From positions 89,438 through 153,437 of the forward strand of contig JAQWNM010000013.1 of assembly GCA_029268615.1 (NCBI GenBank): a stretch of 64,000 bases of DNA. The letters are read 5' to 3'. The notes under the pieces are model-generated. The model ran no database searches, had not been told where the DNA came from, and was given only the letters and a program-made list of their open reading frames with translations. Below are positions 8,560-17,036 of the stretch, in pieces (the first letter of the stretch is position 1; each line of letters begins with the position of its first letter). The DNA comes from SAR86 cluster bacterium. Its GTDB lineage: Bacteria > Pseudomonadota > Gammaproteobacteria > Magnimaribacterales > Magnimaribacteraceae. A program made the position numbers and the translations under genes.

Positions 8560-9531
8560 TCAGACCCCCTCTTCATTACCAAAAGTTGCAGTTATATCAG
8601 GCCCCCACTGCATACCAGCTGCTTCTGCTATTGAAGAAATACCTGCCTCAATAGTGTTATCATAAACATCTGAATCAGTCATATGTTCATGTACATGGCC
8701 AAACGGTGACCTCCAGTAATCAAAAATTTGACTACCCAGATAATGCCTTCCTATTCCCCATTCATGTTTATAATTATTCTGTTTTAAGTTCTCATGCCCA
8801 AGAAAAATATCATCTATATCAATAACCTCATAAGATAGATGATTTAAACCGCTAAGAAGACCCGATGTAAGATTTGAAGAAATAAAAAGAGAATGATGAT
8901 CTGTAGGCTCTTCTCCTAAGTCACACCTACAAAACATGGCTCCATAAAAACCTTCTTCTATTTCAATCTTATCAGAAATTAAAATACCAAAATGATGGTT
9001 ATACCAATTAAAACTTTTTGTTACGTCAGATATATTTATACCTATATGGCCTAGTTTCTTTATTTTTGAAGGAATTAACTTTCCAACGCGTTTTGTTTGA
9101 TTAAATCTTCTATGGTTCTCTTTTTTAATTCCTCCAATATTATCCCCTGCAGACAAAAACTGATCTATATCCGGCTGACGGTTTTTAATTCCAAATACAA
9201 CTTCGATTCTTATATTATCAGGATCAGTTGTCCACACCATTTTCCCACCACCCGGAGACTTTAAATCCTCTATACCTGAAAAATTATCTAATTCACTTAA
9301 TGTCTGAAGGTCTTCTTCTGATTGAGCATAAAAAGCTAAACCAATAAATTTCTTATCTCCTTTGCGAGTTAAATGAAGGAATTGTTGATCTCCTGCTCCT
9401 CTCATATAAAGAAAATTATCTTCAAGTAAAACTTTCTTCATTCCAAAATCTACTAAAAATTTTTCCTGTAAATCTAGATCTGGAACTTGCAAGATGGGAT
9501 ACGCTACATCTCTAATTTTAATAATTGACAT
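8560..9531 (-). CDS. Type I extradiol ring-cleavage dioxygenase-like VOC protein
   Basis: A 323-residue protein with two vicinal-oxygen-chelate domains, the architecture of BphC-type 2,3-dihydroxybiphenyl dioxygenases. In the C-terminal domain the 2-His-1-Glu iron site is visible as H162 (LGHIGI), H231 (LNHLSYEV) and E282 (HVHEHM). The GRHYLGSQIFDYWRSPFG segment matches the family GRHxxxxxxxFxYxxxPxG pattern, and DHHSLF at 211-216 supplies the usual second-sphere histidine. It should open a catechol-type ring with O2. The next gene upstream encodes an FAH-family hydrolase, which fits a meta-cleavage route. Exact substrate unknown. Confidence 0.85.
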   Translation of the reverse strand: MSIIKIRDVAYPILQVPDLDLQEKFLVDFGMKKVLLEDNFLYMRGAGDQQFLHLTRKGDKKFIGLAFYAQSEEDLQTLSELDNFSGIEDLKSPGGGKMVWTTDPDNIRIEVVFGIKNRQPDIDQFLSAGDNIGGIKKENHRRFNQTKRVGKLIPSKIKKLGHIGINISDVTKSFNWYNHHFGILISDKIEIEEGFYGAMFCRCDLGEEPTDHHSLFISSNLTSGLLSGLNHLSYEVIDIDDIFLGHENLKQNNYKHEWGIGRHYLGSQIFDYWRSPFGHVHEHMTDSDVYDNTIEAGISSIAEAAGMQWGPDITATFGNEEGV

Positions 9532-9543
9532 TGTCTCTTAATA

Positions 9544-10437
9544 CTAATAAATAATTGTTGAACTTGGCTCATCTATAACTTCATTTTCTATAAATCCTAA
9601 TTCAGATATTGAAATCTTGATGACATCACCTTTTTTTAAAAATTTACCTTCTGGCCCTCCTACACCACTTGGTGTGCCAGTTAGAATTAAATCTCCAGGT
9701 TCTAAAGTAAAAGCAGTGGATATATGCTCTATAAGATTAAAGCAATTAAATAATAAATATTTGGTATTTGAATCTTGTCTAACCTCTCCATTTACAGAAG
9801 TAATAATACTTAAGTTATGAGGATCAGAGATTTCATCAGAGGTAACTATTGCTGGACCAAAAGGGCAATGAGTATCAAAAGATTTTCCAATAGTAAAAGT
9901 TGGGACTCTAAGTTGCCAATCTCTAACACTTAAATCATTTGCTACACAATATCCAGCAATGACATCAGTCGCATTTTCTTTAGGGACATGTCGACACTTC
10001 TTACTAATAACCATAGCTAACTCACCTTCGTAATCAAGCATCTTAGATACCTTGGGATCATGTACTTCATCGTATGGTCCAGTTGCAGAAAGCGACTGTT
10101 TATTAAAAATCATTGGCACTTCAGGAGTTGCCATCTCTCTTCCTGATGCCTGAACTTCTTCTATGTGATCTTTGTAATTTAAGCCTACAGCAATTATTTT
10201 AGGAGGTCTAAGGATAGGCGCCTTTAAAATAACTTCATCTAAAGACACTAGTTCTTTTGGATTAGCACATAGCTCCTGACTTTTTTTTATTAAATCATCT
10301 CCTCCTTCTATGAATTCAAGCATGTTATTTGGAAGAGTACTATTTTGTGAAAAAGGAATTATACTCCCTTCAAATAACGACCCTATTCCAGTAAAATTCT
10401 TGTGTGTATAGGTGACTAATTTCATAAGTTTCGACAT
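9544..10437 (-). CDS. Fumarylacetoacetate hydrolase family protein
   Basis: A 297-residue FAH-fold enzyme. The core begins with IIAVGLNYKDHIEE, then the metal-binding DYEGELAMVI and NDLSVRDWQ, and the GDLILTGTPSGVG signature near the C-terminus. Such enzymes cleave or hydrate acylpyruvates and meta-cleavage products using Mg or Mn. It is first of a three-gene operon with the extradiol dioxygenase and TetR regulator, so it most likely processes the ring-cleavage product. ATG 10437 is used here; the ATG four codons later (10425) gives the more family-typical MKLVTY start, and neither has a strong ribosome site. Confidence 0.9.
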   Translation of the reverse strand: MSKLMKLVTYTHKNFTGIGSLFEGSIIPFSQNSTLPNNMLEFIEGGDDLIKKSQELCANPKELVSLDEVILKAPILRPPKIIAVGLNYKDHIEEVQASGREMATPEVPMIFNKQSLSATGPYDEVHDPKVSKMLDYEGELAMVISKKCRHVPKENATDVIAGYCVANDLSVRDWQLRVPTFTIGKSFDTHCPFGPAIVTSDEISDPHNLSIITSVNGEVRQDSNTKYLLFNCFNLIEHISTAFTLEPGDLILTGTPSGVGGPEGKFLKKGDVIKISISELGFIENEVIDEPSSTIIY

Positions 10438-10477
10438 TATGTCATTAAATTTAGATAAAATGTTAACTAATAAATTG

Positions 10478-10497
10478 TTGTAACAAACTTGTCACAA
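10478..10497. promoter_or_regulatory. Paired TTGTnACAA palindromes, candidate TetR operator
   Basis: Two perfect 9-bp palindromes, TTGTAACAA (10478-10486) and TTGTCACAA (10489-10497), have centres 11 bp apart, about one helical turn. They lie 41-60 bases upstream of the FAH gene in the gap shared with the divergent SDR at 10643. The spacing suits binding of two dimers on one face of DNA. Assignment to the TetR regulator encoded in the same operon is inference. Confidence 0.55.
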
Positions 10498-10642
10498 TCT
10501 TTTAAATAAGAATGAAAGCATTAACTCTCTGGCACATTAATATATTTACTTATTCTTCCCTAGGTTGAAATATTTAGAGAAAATGGTAAAAAGGAAAAAA
10601 GAAAAAATAATTAATAGTTTTTAATGAAATAAGGAAATAAGA

Positions 10643-11410
10643 ATGGCCTCATCTAAAAATAAAGTAGCAATAATAACTGGGGGCAGTCGTGGAGTAGGAG
10701 CAGCAACTGCTAAATTACTAGCAACAAAAGGATGGAATATTGTTGTAACTTGCACATCTTCTATTGATGAAGCAGAAGGAGTGATAAATGAGTGTAAATC
10801 AATAGGAGTAGATGGATTAGCAATATCTGCAAATGTCTCTGATGAAAGTGCGTGCCAAGAAACTATAAATAAAACTTTAAATAAATGGGAAAGGATTGAT
10901 TGCTTAGTGAATAATGCTGGTACTACTAAATTTGCTCACCATGCTGACTTAGATGCTCTTACTGCTGAAGATTTTCAGTATATTTATTCTGTAAATGTTA
11001 TTGGCCCTTTCCAGATGGTAAAGCACGCAAAAAAGGCCTTATTAGAGAGTAAAGATGCAAGCATAGTGAATGTTTCTTCCATAGCTGGAGTGAAAGGAGT
11101 AGGTAGCTCACTTGCATACGCTACTTCAAAAGGAGCTTTAAATACGATGACTCTTTCTATGGCTAGAAATCTTGGGCCTATAAGAGTAAATGCGGTGTGC
11201 CCAGGGTTCATTCAAGGAGAATGGTTAAAAAATGGATTAGGCGAAGAAATATATAATGCAGCCATGAAGAATTTTGAAACAACTACTCCTTTAAAGCTAA
11301 CTTGCACCCCAGAAGATGTTGCAATAGCAATAGATTCTTTCATTAATGGTTCCAAAGTAGTTACTGGTGAAACACTTATCTTAGATGGAGGATGGCATTT
11401 AGCTACCTAA
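10643..11410 (+). CDS. Short-chain dehydrogenase/reductase
   Basis: A 255-residue classical SDR with TGGSRGVG at 12-19, NNAG at 90-93, catalytic serine near 145, Y159 and K163, and a C-terminal ILDGG. A purine-rich AAGGAAATAAG precedes ATG 10643. It is divergent from the FAH/dioxygenase operon and shares the 205-base intergenic region that contains the paired TTGTnACAA element, so it may be in the same regulon. The next gene, a membrane-anchored GST, overlaps its 3' end by 19 bases. The substrate is unknown. Confidence 0.88.
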   Translation: MASSKNKVAIITGGSRGVGAATAKLLATKGWNIVVTCTSSIDEAEGVINECKSIGVDGLAISANVSDESACQETINKTLNKWERIDCLVNNAGTTKFAHHADLDALTAEDFQYIYSVNVIGPFQMVKHAKKALLESKDASIVNVSSIAGVKGVGSSLAYATSKGALNTMTLSMARNLGPIRVNAVCPGFIQGEWLKNGLGEEIYNAAMKNFETTTPLKLTCTPEDVAIAIDSFINGSKVVTGETLILDGGWHLAT

Positions 11411-12432
11411 ATGTGAATATAATCTCTTTGCTCTTAATGATTCTTTTATTTTTACCATTTCTATGGTTTATTTATGAAAAATCTAACAGAAAGACTTTTA
11501 AAACTTGCCCAGGAATAGGAAGTGATATTGTAGAAATAACAAACCAGGAATGGGTCCTTTACCACAATAACTTTTCTTTATGCTCTCGTAAAATAAGAAT
11601 TGCTTTGGCTGAATATAACATTAGCTATCAATCTAAGCATATCAATTTAATTGAAACCGGAAATTATGAAACTCTTTCAAGAAAATTCTTGAAAATAAAT
11701 CCGCAAGGTACTGTTCCTGTTTTATTGCATTTTGGAAGACCAGTTTATGAATCTCATGAACAACTATTATATTTAGCGGAAAACTTAAAGACTGGTGGAA
11801 AATTAATGCCTACCGGCGATAAAGATCTAAGTGATATGAAATACTGGATAAACAAAGGATCTCTTAAAGGTAAGCCAGATGAAAATTTATTAGAATATGC
11901 GGGAAACTGTGTTGCCCTCCTTACTCCCCCTTTATTTACCTGCATGATAAGTTACGTCCCACTTAAAAAAATTATAATAGGTCTTTTATTTCATCCCATA
12001 AAACAAAGAGCCATAATATTTCTAGTAATGAAAGCCTTAGGTGTAAAATTATTTCAAGAGAAAAGTACCCTTGAAACAGTGATCATTAAATCATTTGAAA
12101 TTATGAATAGACATTTAAATGATTTAGAAATTCTTTTAGCTAACCATCAAGGGGAATGGATAATCGCAGATCAATATACTTTAGCAGACGTAATCTGGAT
12201 AACTATCCTCCACAGACTTGAAGAACTTAAACTACTTCATTTGTTAACCAACAAAAAGAAAAATGTTGTTAATTATTATAATAGAGCAAAAAAAAGGCTT
12301 AGCTTTAATGAAGCTTTAATTAATCATTCACACCCAATATTAGAAAAAGGCTTGAAGGATCTTGATGCAGAAATTACAGGAGGAAATCAAATTTCTTCTA
12401 TGCACGAAAAACTTAAAGAAATAAATGTATAG
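11392..12432 (+). CDS. Membrane-anchored glutathione S-transferase-like protein
   Basis: A 346-residue protein with an N-terminal membrane segment (about residues 8-29) ahead of a GST fold. The thioredoxin-like domain starts with WVLYHNNFSLCSRKIRIALAEYNI, the Cys-containing active-site turn, followed by NPQGTVPVLL and ESHEQLLYLAE. The C-terminal domain ends with WIIADQYTLADVIW. A second hydrophobic stretch near 180-215 may lie on the membrane. The ORF begins inside the SDR gene; GGAGG directly abuts ATG 11392 with no spacing, so the real start may be GTG 11413 or ATG 11437. The overlap suggests translational coupling with the SDR. Confidence 0.72.
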   Translation: MAFSYLNVNIISLLLMILLFLPFLWFIYEKSNRKTFKTCPGIGSDIVEITNQEWVLYHNNFSLCSRKIRIALAEYNISYQSKHINLIETGNYETLSRKFLKINPQGTVPVLLHFGRPVYESHEQLLYLAENLKTGGKLMPTGDKDLSDMKYWINKGSLKGKPDENLLEYAGNCVALLTPPLFTCMISYVPLKKIIIGLLFHPIKQRAIIFLVMKALGVKLFQEKSTLETVIIKSFEIMNRHLNDLEILLANHQGEWIIADQYTLADVIWITILHRLEELKLLHLLTNKKKNVVNYYNRAKKRLSFNEALINHSHPILEKGLKDLDAEITGGNQISSMHEKLKEINV

Positions 12433-12519
12433 AGACTACAAACTTCTGATCATTAAATCAGGGCCTATTGGTAAGTTGGCTGCATCACCCTTTAGATCAT
12501 TATGGATTGATATAAATAT

Positions 12520-13650
12520 CTATCTTTGGATAATCGTTACCGCACTTAATCCTGGTGCACCGTAAACATGAGTATACCCTGTCTTTAGGTCTCCTGAAGC
12601 TTGTCTTTTACCTCCATCACCCCGAAGTTGTGTGCACACTTCATGCACTTGTCTTAACCCTGAAGCTCCTATAGGTTCTCCATTTGCTATACAACCTCCA
12701 TCAGTATTTACTGGAAATTTACCATTAATCTGAGTTGCTCCAGTTTGTATCAATTCCTCTTGATCTCCATCTTTACAGAAGCCGTTCTCGGACATATGCA
12801 TAATTTCTGCACCTGCCTCTGTATCTTGAAGTTGAGCTACATCAATATCATCTGGGCCTAAACCAGCCATTTCAAATGCAGCCTTTGATGCATCTACAGT
12901 TGGACTCTCTGCTTGCTCTACTGCTTGTCCTTGGGTAAAAACTTCAAATGATCCATACCTCCTTGTTCTCATAACTGCCGCTTTGAGGTACAAAGGTTTA
13001 TTGGTATATTTTTCAGCCATATCAGCTCTACAAAGTATTATTGCTGCCCCTCCTTCAGCTGGTGAACAAAATTGGTACTTTCTTAGTGGATGACTCAATA
13101 CTGGTGAATCTTTTATCTCTTGATAACTAAGGGGTTTCTTTCTCCAAGCTGTCGGTGATAAAGATCCATTCTTAAAACTTTTTTCAGCTACTTTTATCAG
13201 TGTGTCATCAGTTATCCCAAAATCTGACATATATTTCTGGATTTTCATACCAAAAAATTGAGTAGTTAGAGCTAAACCTGACTGACCATACCAATCTGGA
13301 GAGTCAACCCTAAAAGCTCCACGTTCATGTTTGTCAAAACCTACAGCTACTCCTACATCGAATGCTCCTGACTTAATTGCCATATAAGCAGATTGGAGTG
13401 CGCTTCCTCCTGTTGCACAACCATTAGCTACATTGATGAACTGTAAGCCTGTTAAGCCCATTTTACTGACCATGCTATCAGCAGAACCTGCAGCAGCACT
13501 TCCTCCATAAGCAAACTGTAAATCACTCCAATCAATTCCAGCATCCTCTAATGCTTCTCTTACAGCAAATATACCCTGCTCTTGTCCACTAACCCCTTCA
13601 GTTCTTCCAAAAGGATGGATTCCTATTCCAACTATCGCTACTTCTGTCAT
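12520..13650 (-). CDS. Thiolase-like protein (SCP2/Ltp2-type) paired with DUF35
   Basis: A 376-residue thiolase-superfamily protein, last gene of the nine-gene Rieske operon. The nucleophile-position cysteine is C78 in VANGCATGGSAL. The usual thiolase GHPxGA is here GEPIGASG, and the C-terminal CxGxG motif is replaced by YTHVYGAPG, so the standard acid-base histidine and cysteine are missing. The same pairing with a DUF35 protein occurs in Ltp2-type retro-aldolases of steroid side-chain degradation. A carbon-carbon cleaving aldolase role is therefore at least as likely as thiolysis. GGAG lies at good distance from ATG 13650. The superfamily is certain, the chemistry inferred. Confidence 0.85.
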   Translation of the reverse strand: MTEVAIVGIGIHPFGRTEGVSGQEQGIFAVREALEDAGIDWSDLQFAYGGSAAAGSADSMVSKMGLTGLQFINVANGCATGGSALQSAYMAIKSGAFDVGVAVGFDKHERGAFRVDSPDWYGQSGLALTTQFFGMKIQKYMSDFGITDDTLIKVAEKSFKNGSLSPTAWRKKPLSYQEIKDSPVLSHPLRKYQFCSPAEGGAAIILCRADMAEKYTNKPLYLKAAVMRTRRYGSFEVFTQGQAVEQAESPTVDASKAAFEMAGLGPDDIDVAQLQDTEAGAEIMHMSENGFCKDGDQEELIQTGATQINGKFPVNTDGGCIANGEPIGASGLRQVHEVCTQLRGDGGKRQASGDLKTGYTHVYGAPGLSAVTIIQR

Positions 13651-13653
13651 CTT

Positions 13654-14091
13654 TTAATCTCCTGTTATAGGTGAGAATGCATATATCATTATGTCATTGC
13701 CATCCTTATCTTCAATAAATTTCTCGATTACTAATTCCATCTCCATGCCAATTGAAAGTTTTTCAGGATTATTTTCAGTTAATCTACTCTCAACCCTCAC
13801 CTGACCCTCTAATTCAACATAACCTACTCCATAAGGGATAAAAGATTCTGGTGTTTCTACTTTCCCATATGGGGGAGATTTAGGAGGAAACCCTTGAATC
13901 GTCCAACTCCATAAAGTACCTCTAGTCTTTAAAGGTATTAATTTCATTTCCACACCACAACATCTTGGACATCCATTTTGTATAGGAAAAGTTATTGCAC
14001 CACAGTTTATGCACTCAGACCCTTTTAAATGGGGTTTATCAGACGGCCAATCAAAAAGTTTAGTATCAATTGAAGTTCCTGAATTTTTCAT
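13654..14091 (-). CDS. DUF35 (OB-fold/zinc-ribbon) acyl-CoA-associated protein
   Basis: A 145-residue DUF35 protein. The N-terminal rubredoxin-like zinc ribbon has C27-x2-C30 and C41-x2-C44, followed by an OB fold (TRGTLWSWTIQGF, PYGVGYVELEGQ). DUF35 proteins form complexes with thiolase-like partners and help bind the acyl-CoA. The thiolase-like gene starts three bases after this stop, so the two almost certainly work as one enzyme. It is the eighth gene of the operon running from 19156 to 12520. Confidence 0.9.
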   Translation of the reverse strand: MKNSGTSIDTKLFDWPSDKPHLKGSECINCGAITFPIQNGCPRCCGVEMKLIPLKTRGTLWSWTIQGFPPKSPPYGKVETPESFIPYGVGYVELEGQVRVESRLTENNPEKLSIGMEMELVIEKFIEDKDGNDIMIYAFSPITGD

Positions 14092-14102
14092 ATCATTAAT
14101 AG

Positions 14103-14489
14103 TTAATTATAAAAAGGTTTGCACTCATTGGCTAGAAAGTAACTTGGTATATCTGAACCTTCTACATTGCCCCATATCCGGCAATATTTAAGTCCATCCA
14201 TTCTTTCTTCAAATTCAATATCTGTTACTTTTAATTTTGTAAAATGTTGATTAGTCCCAGCCTGCAGGACTTCAAATAAACCGCCTATAAAAACTTTATT
14301 AGAAGGAATCTTCATTCCATAATACATTTTCATTTTATCATCAGATATTTCCATAAAATCTGCAGATCCGGACCAAGTAGCTCCATCTATATCAGAATAT
14401 TCTGAACAGCTACTAAATATAAAACTTATCATTACAGCTAGTAATCTAATCTTTATCTTTAGAAGTGCGATAATCTCCAAACTCTTCAT
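14103..14489 (-). CDS. Small predicted lipoprotein inside Rieske operon
   Basis: A 128-residue protein with a hydrophobic N-terminus ending in a lipobox, FIFSSC, around residues 24-29, then a small beta-rich domain (FIGGLFEVLQAG, FTKLKVTDIEFEER). I do not recognise the domain. The start at 14489 overlaps the end of the upstream crotonase by 44 bases, an unusually long overlap, but no later start keeps a full signal peptide. A periplasmic or outer-membrane lipoprotein in the middle of a cytoplasmic catabolic operon suggests a role in substrate handling at the envelope; this is inference. Confidence 0.6.
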   Translation of the reverse strand: MKSLEIIALLKIKIRLLAVMISFIFSSCSEYSDIDGATWSGSADFMEISDDKMKMYYGMKIPSNKVFIGGLFEVLQAGTNQHFTKLKVTDIEFEERMDGLKYCRIWGNVEGSDIPSYFLANECKPFYN

Positions 14490-15282
14490 CTCTACTAGTT
14501 AATGCCTTTGTTATACCTTCAGACAATTCTTTTAAATGCTCTCTTGTTGCCTTGGTATGCATAGCAAGCGCTTGCATTTCTGTACCTTGTCTTATACCAG
14601 TCCTCAATCCCATTATTTCCATTTGTCTGTGAACTGCTCTTTTATTAATAGCTTGAATATCAGGTGGGACTCTGGCTACTTTTTCTGCAATCTTTAATAC
14701 TTCCTCGGATAAATCAGTCTCTGCAAAATACTTATTTGCAAAACCCATTTCAACAGCTTCTTTACCAGAAATAGAGTCTCCTGTTAACATCATTTCCATA
14801 GCATTTCTAAGACCTACTATCCAAGGAAAAAACTGATTGTCTGGGGGACTTATAGCTCTGACCACTGGATAGCCAATTTTGGCATCTTCTGAAGTATAAA
14901 TTAAGTCACATGATGTAGCTAACTCTGTTCCTCCAGCTAAACAATAACCATGAACTTGAGCTATAACGGGAGTAGATAAATCCCAAATCTTAAACGCACC
15001 CTCCACTACATGCCTAGGCCAAAAGCCGTCAGTTGTACTAGTATGATAAGGCAATTCATTTGCTACATTAAAACCAAGATCATACCCAGCACTAAAGCAA
15101 CTTCCTGACCCGCCTAAAATGATAACCCTTATATCTTTATCTTGATCTGACTCTTCTAACGCTTGAAATAATTCCTTCCTTAAGGGATTAAACATTGCAT
15201 TTCGTTTTTCTGGTCTATTTAATAAAATCCTCCGAACATTTTTAGCGGGTTCATCAATTAATAGATAATTAAAATCATTCAT
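14446..15282 (-). CDS. Enoyl-CoA hydratase/isomerase family protein
   Basis: A 278-residue crotonase. SGSCFSAGYDLG (59-70) and CLAGGTELATSCD (114-126) form the oxyanion hole. The first catalytic glutamate is kept (E120), but the second position is valine (V141 in IGYPVVRAI). One-glutamate crotonases are often isomerases, hydrolases or C-C lyases rather than hydratases. It lies sixth in the Rieske operon, seven bases after the ferredoxin stop, so it probably acts on a CoA ester derived from the oxygenated ring. Confidence 0.87.
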   Translation of the reverse strand: MNDFNYLLIDEPAKNVRRILLNRPEKRNAMFNPLRKELFQALEESDQDKDIRVIILGGSGSCFSAGYDLGFNVANELPYHTSTTDGFWPRHVVEGAFKIWDLSTPVIAQVHGYCLAGGTELATSCDLIYTSEDAKIGYPVVRAISPPDNQFFPWIVGLRNAMEMMLTGDSISGKEAVEMGFANKYFAETDLSEEVLKIAEKVARVPPDIQAINKRAVHRQMEIMGLRTGIRQGTEMQALAMHTKATREHLKELSEGITKALTSRDEEFGDYRTSKDKD

Positions 15283-15288
15283 ATCAAA

Positions 15289-15669
15289 TTAACTCTTAGG
15301 CTTAGGGGGAACAAAACCTGGACCCCAAGCGGGGGCTATTTTTAATTCTTTTATCGGTTTATCTATTAAGATACTTGTCCCTTCTATTTTTAAATCAAAT
15401 GTTTTTATTTTAATTGATGCTGGTCTGCCTTTCGCTTCGCCAGTTCTAAGATCAAAAAGAGCACCATGTACGGGACAACTTATTAGATTACCTTGGATTC
15501 TTCCACCCTCTAAAGGTAAGTTGGCATGACTGCAATTGTCTTCTACAGCAAATACACCTTGTGTTGTATTACAAATCAAAACTTGCACTTCATTCACTTC
15601 CATAGAAACAGATTGCCCTATTTCAATGTCTGTTAGGTCTGCTACTGGTATGAAATCCTTTTCTGTCAC
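15289..15669 (-). CDS. Rieske [2Fe-2S] ferredoxin
   Basis: A 126-residue soluble Rieske protein. The cluster ligands are C46-x-H48 (CSH) and C65-x2-H68 (CPVH). It starts with GTG at 15669, preceded by AAAAGGTT. It sits directly after the oxygenase large subunit, so it is expected to pass electrons from a reductase to that oxygenase. No dedicated ferredoxin reductase is encoded in this operon, so the electron donor must come from elsewhere. A proline- and lysine-rich tail closes the protein. Confidence 0.92.
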   Translation of the reverse strand: MTEKDFIPVADLTDIEIGQSVSMEVNEVQVLICNTTQGVFAVEDNCSHANLPLEGGRIQGNLISCPVHGALFDLRTGEAKGRPASIKIKTFDLKIEGTSILIDKPIKELKIAPAWGPGFVPPKPKS

Positions 15670-15683
15670 AACCTTTTAAAAAA

Positions 15684-17033
15684 CTATTTCTTTTGTAAAA
15701 ATTCATGAGTTCCATCAATGTATCTATCAATAGACTCGTGGTGGTACCTTATACGCCTTTCTTGATTAGGCATATAATCCCCCTTGAAGCCTCTAGATGC
15801 CAGTCCCTGCTGTTGACTCTCCCAAACCCCTACATCTTGATCAATACCAGGCCCTGCCGACACTTCTCCAAATTTTCCAACAATATGATCGACTGGAGTA
15901 CTTTTACTTTTATACTCTTCCATAGTAAATGAGTAATACTCTTCTTGAGCATCTGGGAACCAAGTAAAGTACCACATATCAAAATAACACTTGTTTGGAT
16001 CTGTTGCATGAGGTGTCCCTCTTAAGAAGATATTTCCGTCAGGTTTCATACTAAAATAAACATTTGGAAAAAAACCGTAATGATAATTATCCGTTAATTG
16101 ATCATCATTAAATTTAGAAAAATCATACCCTTTTGACTCGGCTAACTTTCTTTTTTGCTTCTGAAGGTCTACTCTGAAATCTTCGAACCTTCCTCGATAA
16201 TCTTCAACATTAAGTTCCCACATTTCTGCATCATGTTTAATGTACTCGATAATCATATCTTCTTCATCAAGAGCTCTAGGAGTTGGAACAGAACCAGGCA
16301 TCAACATTCTAACATTGCTATTAGGATATAAATCGAACTGACAAGACTGATAGCGTTCATCTAAAAAATATTTTAATTGAGGATGAACATCTGGAATATG
16401 GTAAGACTCATTAAAGTTATCTTGAACAGTTTTCCAATTAAAATCACCCTCAATAGTTATCCAATCAGTTCTCATCATGTTATCTAAAGGATAAACACTT
16501 AGGTGTTCATTGTGAGGAGCTAAAAAATCATCCAAGGAATTACAAGCTTCATCCATGTTGAACCAAATAAAGCCTCCCCATAAATCACAAGGTATCTCTG
16601 CAAGTCTTAACTTTCCGCACGGACTACCTTGAAGAAAATCTTCTTCATCTCTGACGTGTATTAATTCTCCATCTAAAGCATATTTCCATCCATGATAACC
16701 GCATGAAAATGAGTCTGAATTTCCTCTTTCAGCTTGAACGAGTCTATTTGCTCTATGCTGACAAACATTATAAAAAGCTCTAATCTTTTGATCCTGACCT
16801 TTAGTCATTAGGATAGACTCTCTTCCATAATTATAAGTAATATAATCACCAACATTAGGCAGCTCTTGAACGGTGCCTCCTATTTGCCAAACCTTTGTCC
16901 ACATATGCTCCCATTCAAGTTCCATGAATTCAACTGACGTATACCGTTCACCAAGAATAGGTTTATCACCTAACTTTGGCTCTGGTGCCTTAGAAGTATC
17001 TGTAAAGTAGTTATCTTTTGGATTGATAGCCAT
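15684..17033 (-). CDS. Aromatic-ring-hydroxylating type Rieske oxygenase, alpha subunit
   Basis: A 449-residue Rieske non-heme iron oxygenase. The Rieske cluster is bound by C91-x-H93 and C111-x2-H114. The mononuclear iron site is H212, H217 and D400 (DQDVGVWESQQQG), with bridging D205 in QDNFNESYH. No beta subunit gene is nearby, so it is probably an alpha-only (alpha3 or alpha6) enzyme. It is fourth in the operon, followed by its likely ferredoxin. Together they should hydroxylate a ring or demethylate a substrate that the SDRs, crotonase and thiolase-like enzyme then degrade. Substrate not predictable. Confidence 0.93.
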   Translation of the reverse strand: MAINPKDNYFTDTSKAPEPKLGDKPILGERYTSVEFMELEWEHMWTKVWQIGGTVQELPNVGDYITYNYGRESILMTKGQDQKIRAFYNVCQHRANRLVQAERGNSDSFSCGYHGWKYALDGELIHVRDEEDFLQGSPCGKLRLAEIPCDLWGGFIWFNMDEACNSLDDFLAPHNEHLSVYPLDNMMRTDWITIEGDFNWKTVQDNFNESYHIPDVHPQLKYFLDERYQSCQFDLYPNSNVRMLMPGSVPTPRALDEEDMIIEYIKHDAEMWELNVEDYRGRFEDFRVDLQKQKRKLAESKGYDFSKFNDDQLTDNYHYGFFPNVYFSMKPDGNIFLRGTPHATDPNKCYFDMWYFTWFPDAQEEYYSFTMEEYKSKSTPVDHIVGKFGEVSAGPGIDQDVGVWESQQQGLASRGFKGDYMPNQERRIRYHHESIDRYIDGTHEFLQKK

Positions 17034-17036
17034 ATT

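Noticed and set aside
8559..8582. Upstream TTG start for the TetR regulator
   Set aside because: It overlaps the dioxygenase gene and has no ribosome site, whereas ATG 8558 has GGGGG at proper distance.
11754..11945. Opposite-strand and alternate-frame open frames inside long genes (this one in the GST gene, many others like it)
   Set aside because: They lie entirely within well-supported genes, lack family motifs and ribosome sites, and follow from codon bias of the real gene.
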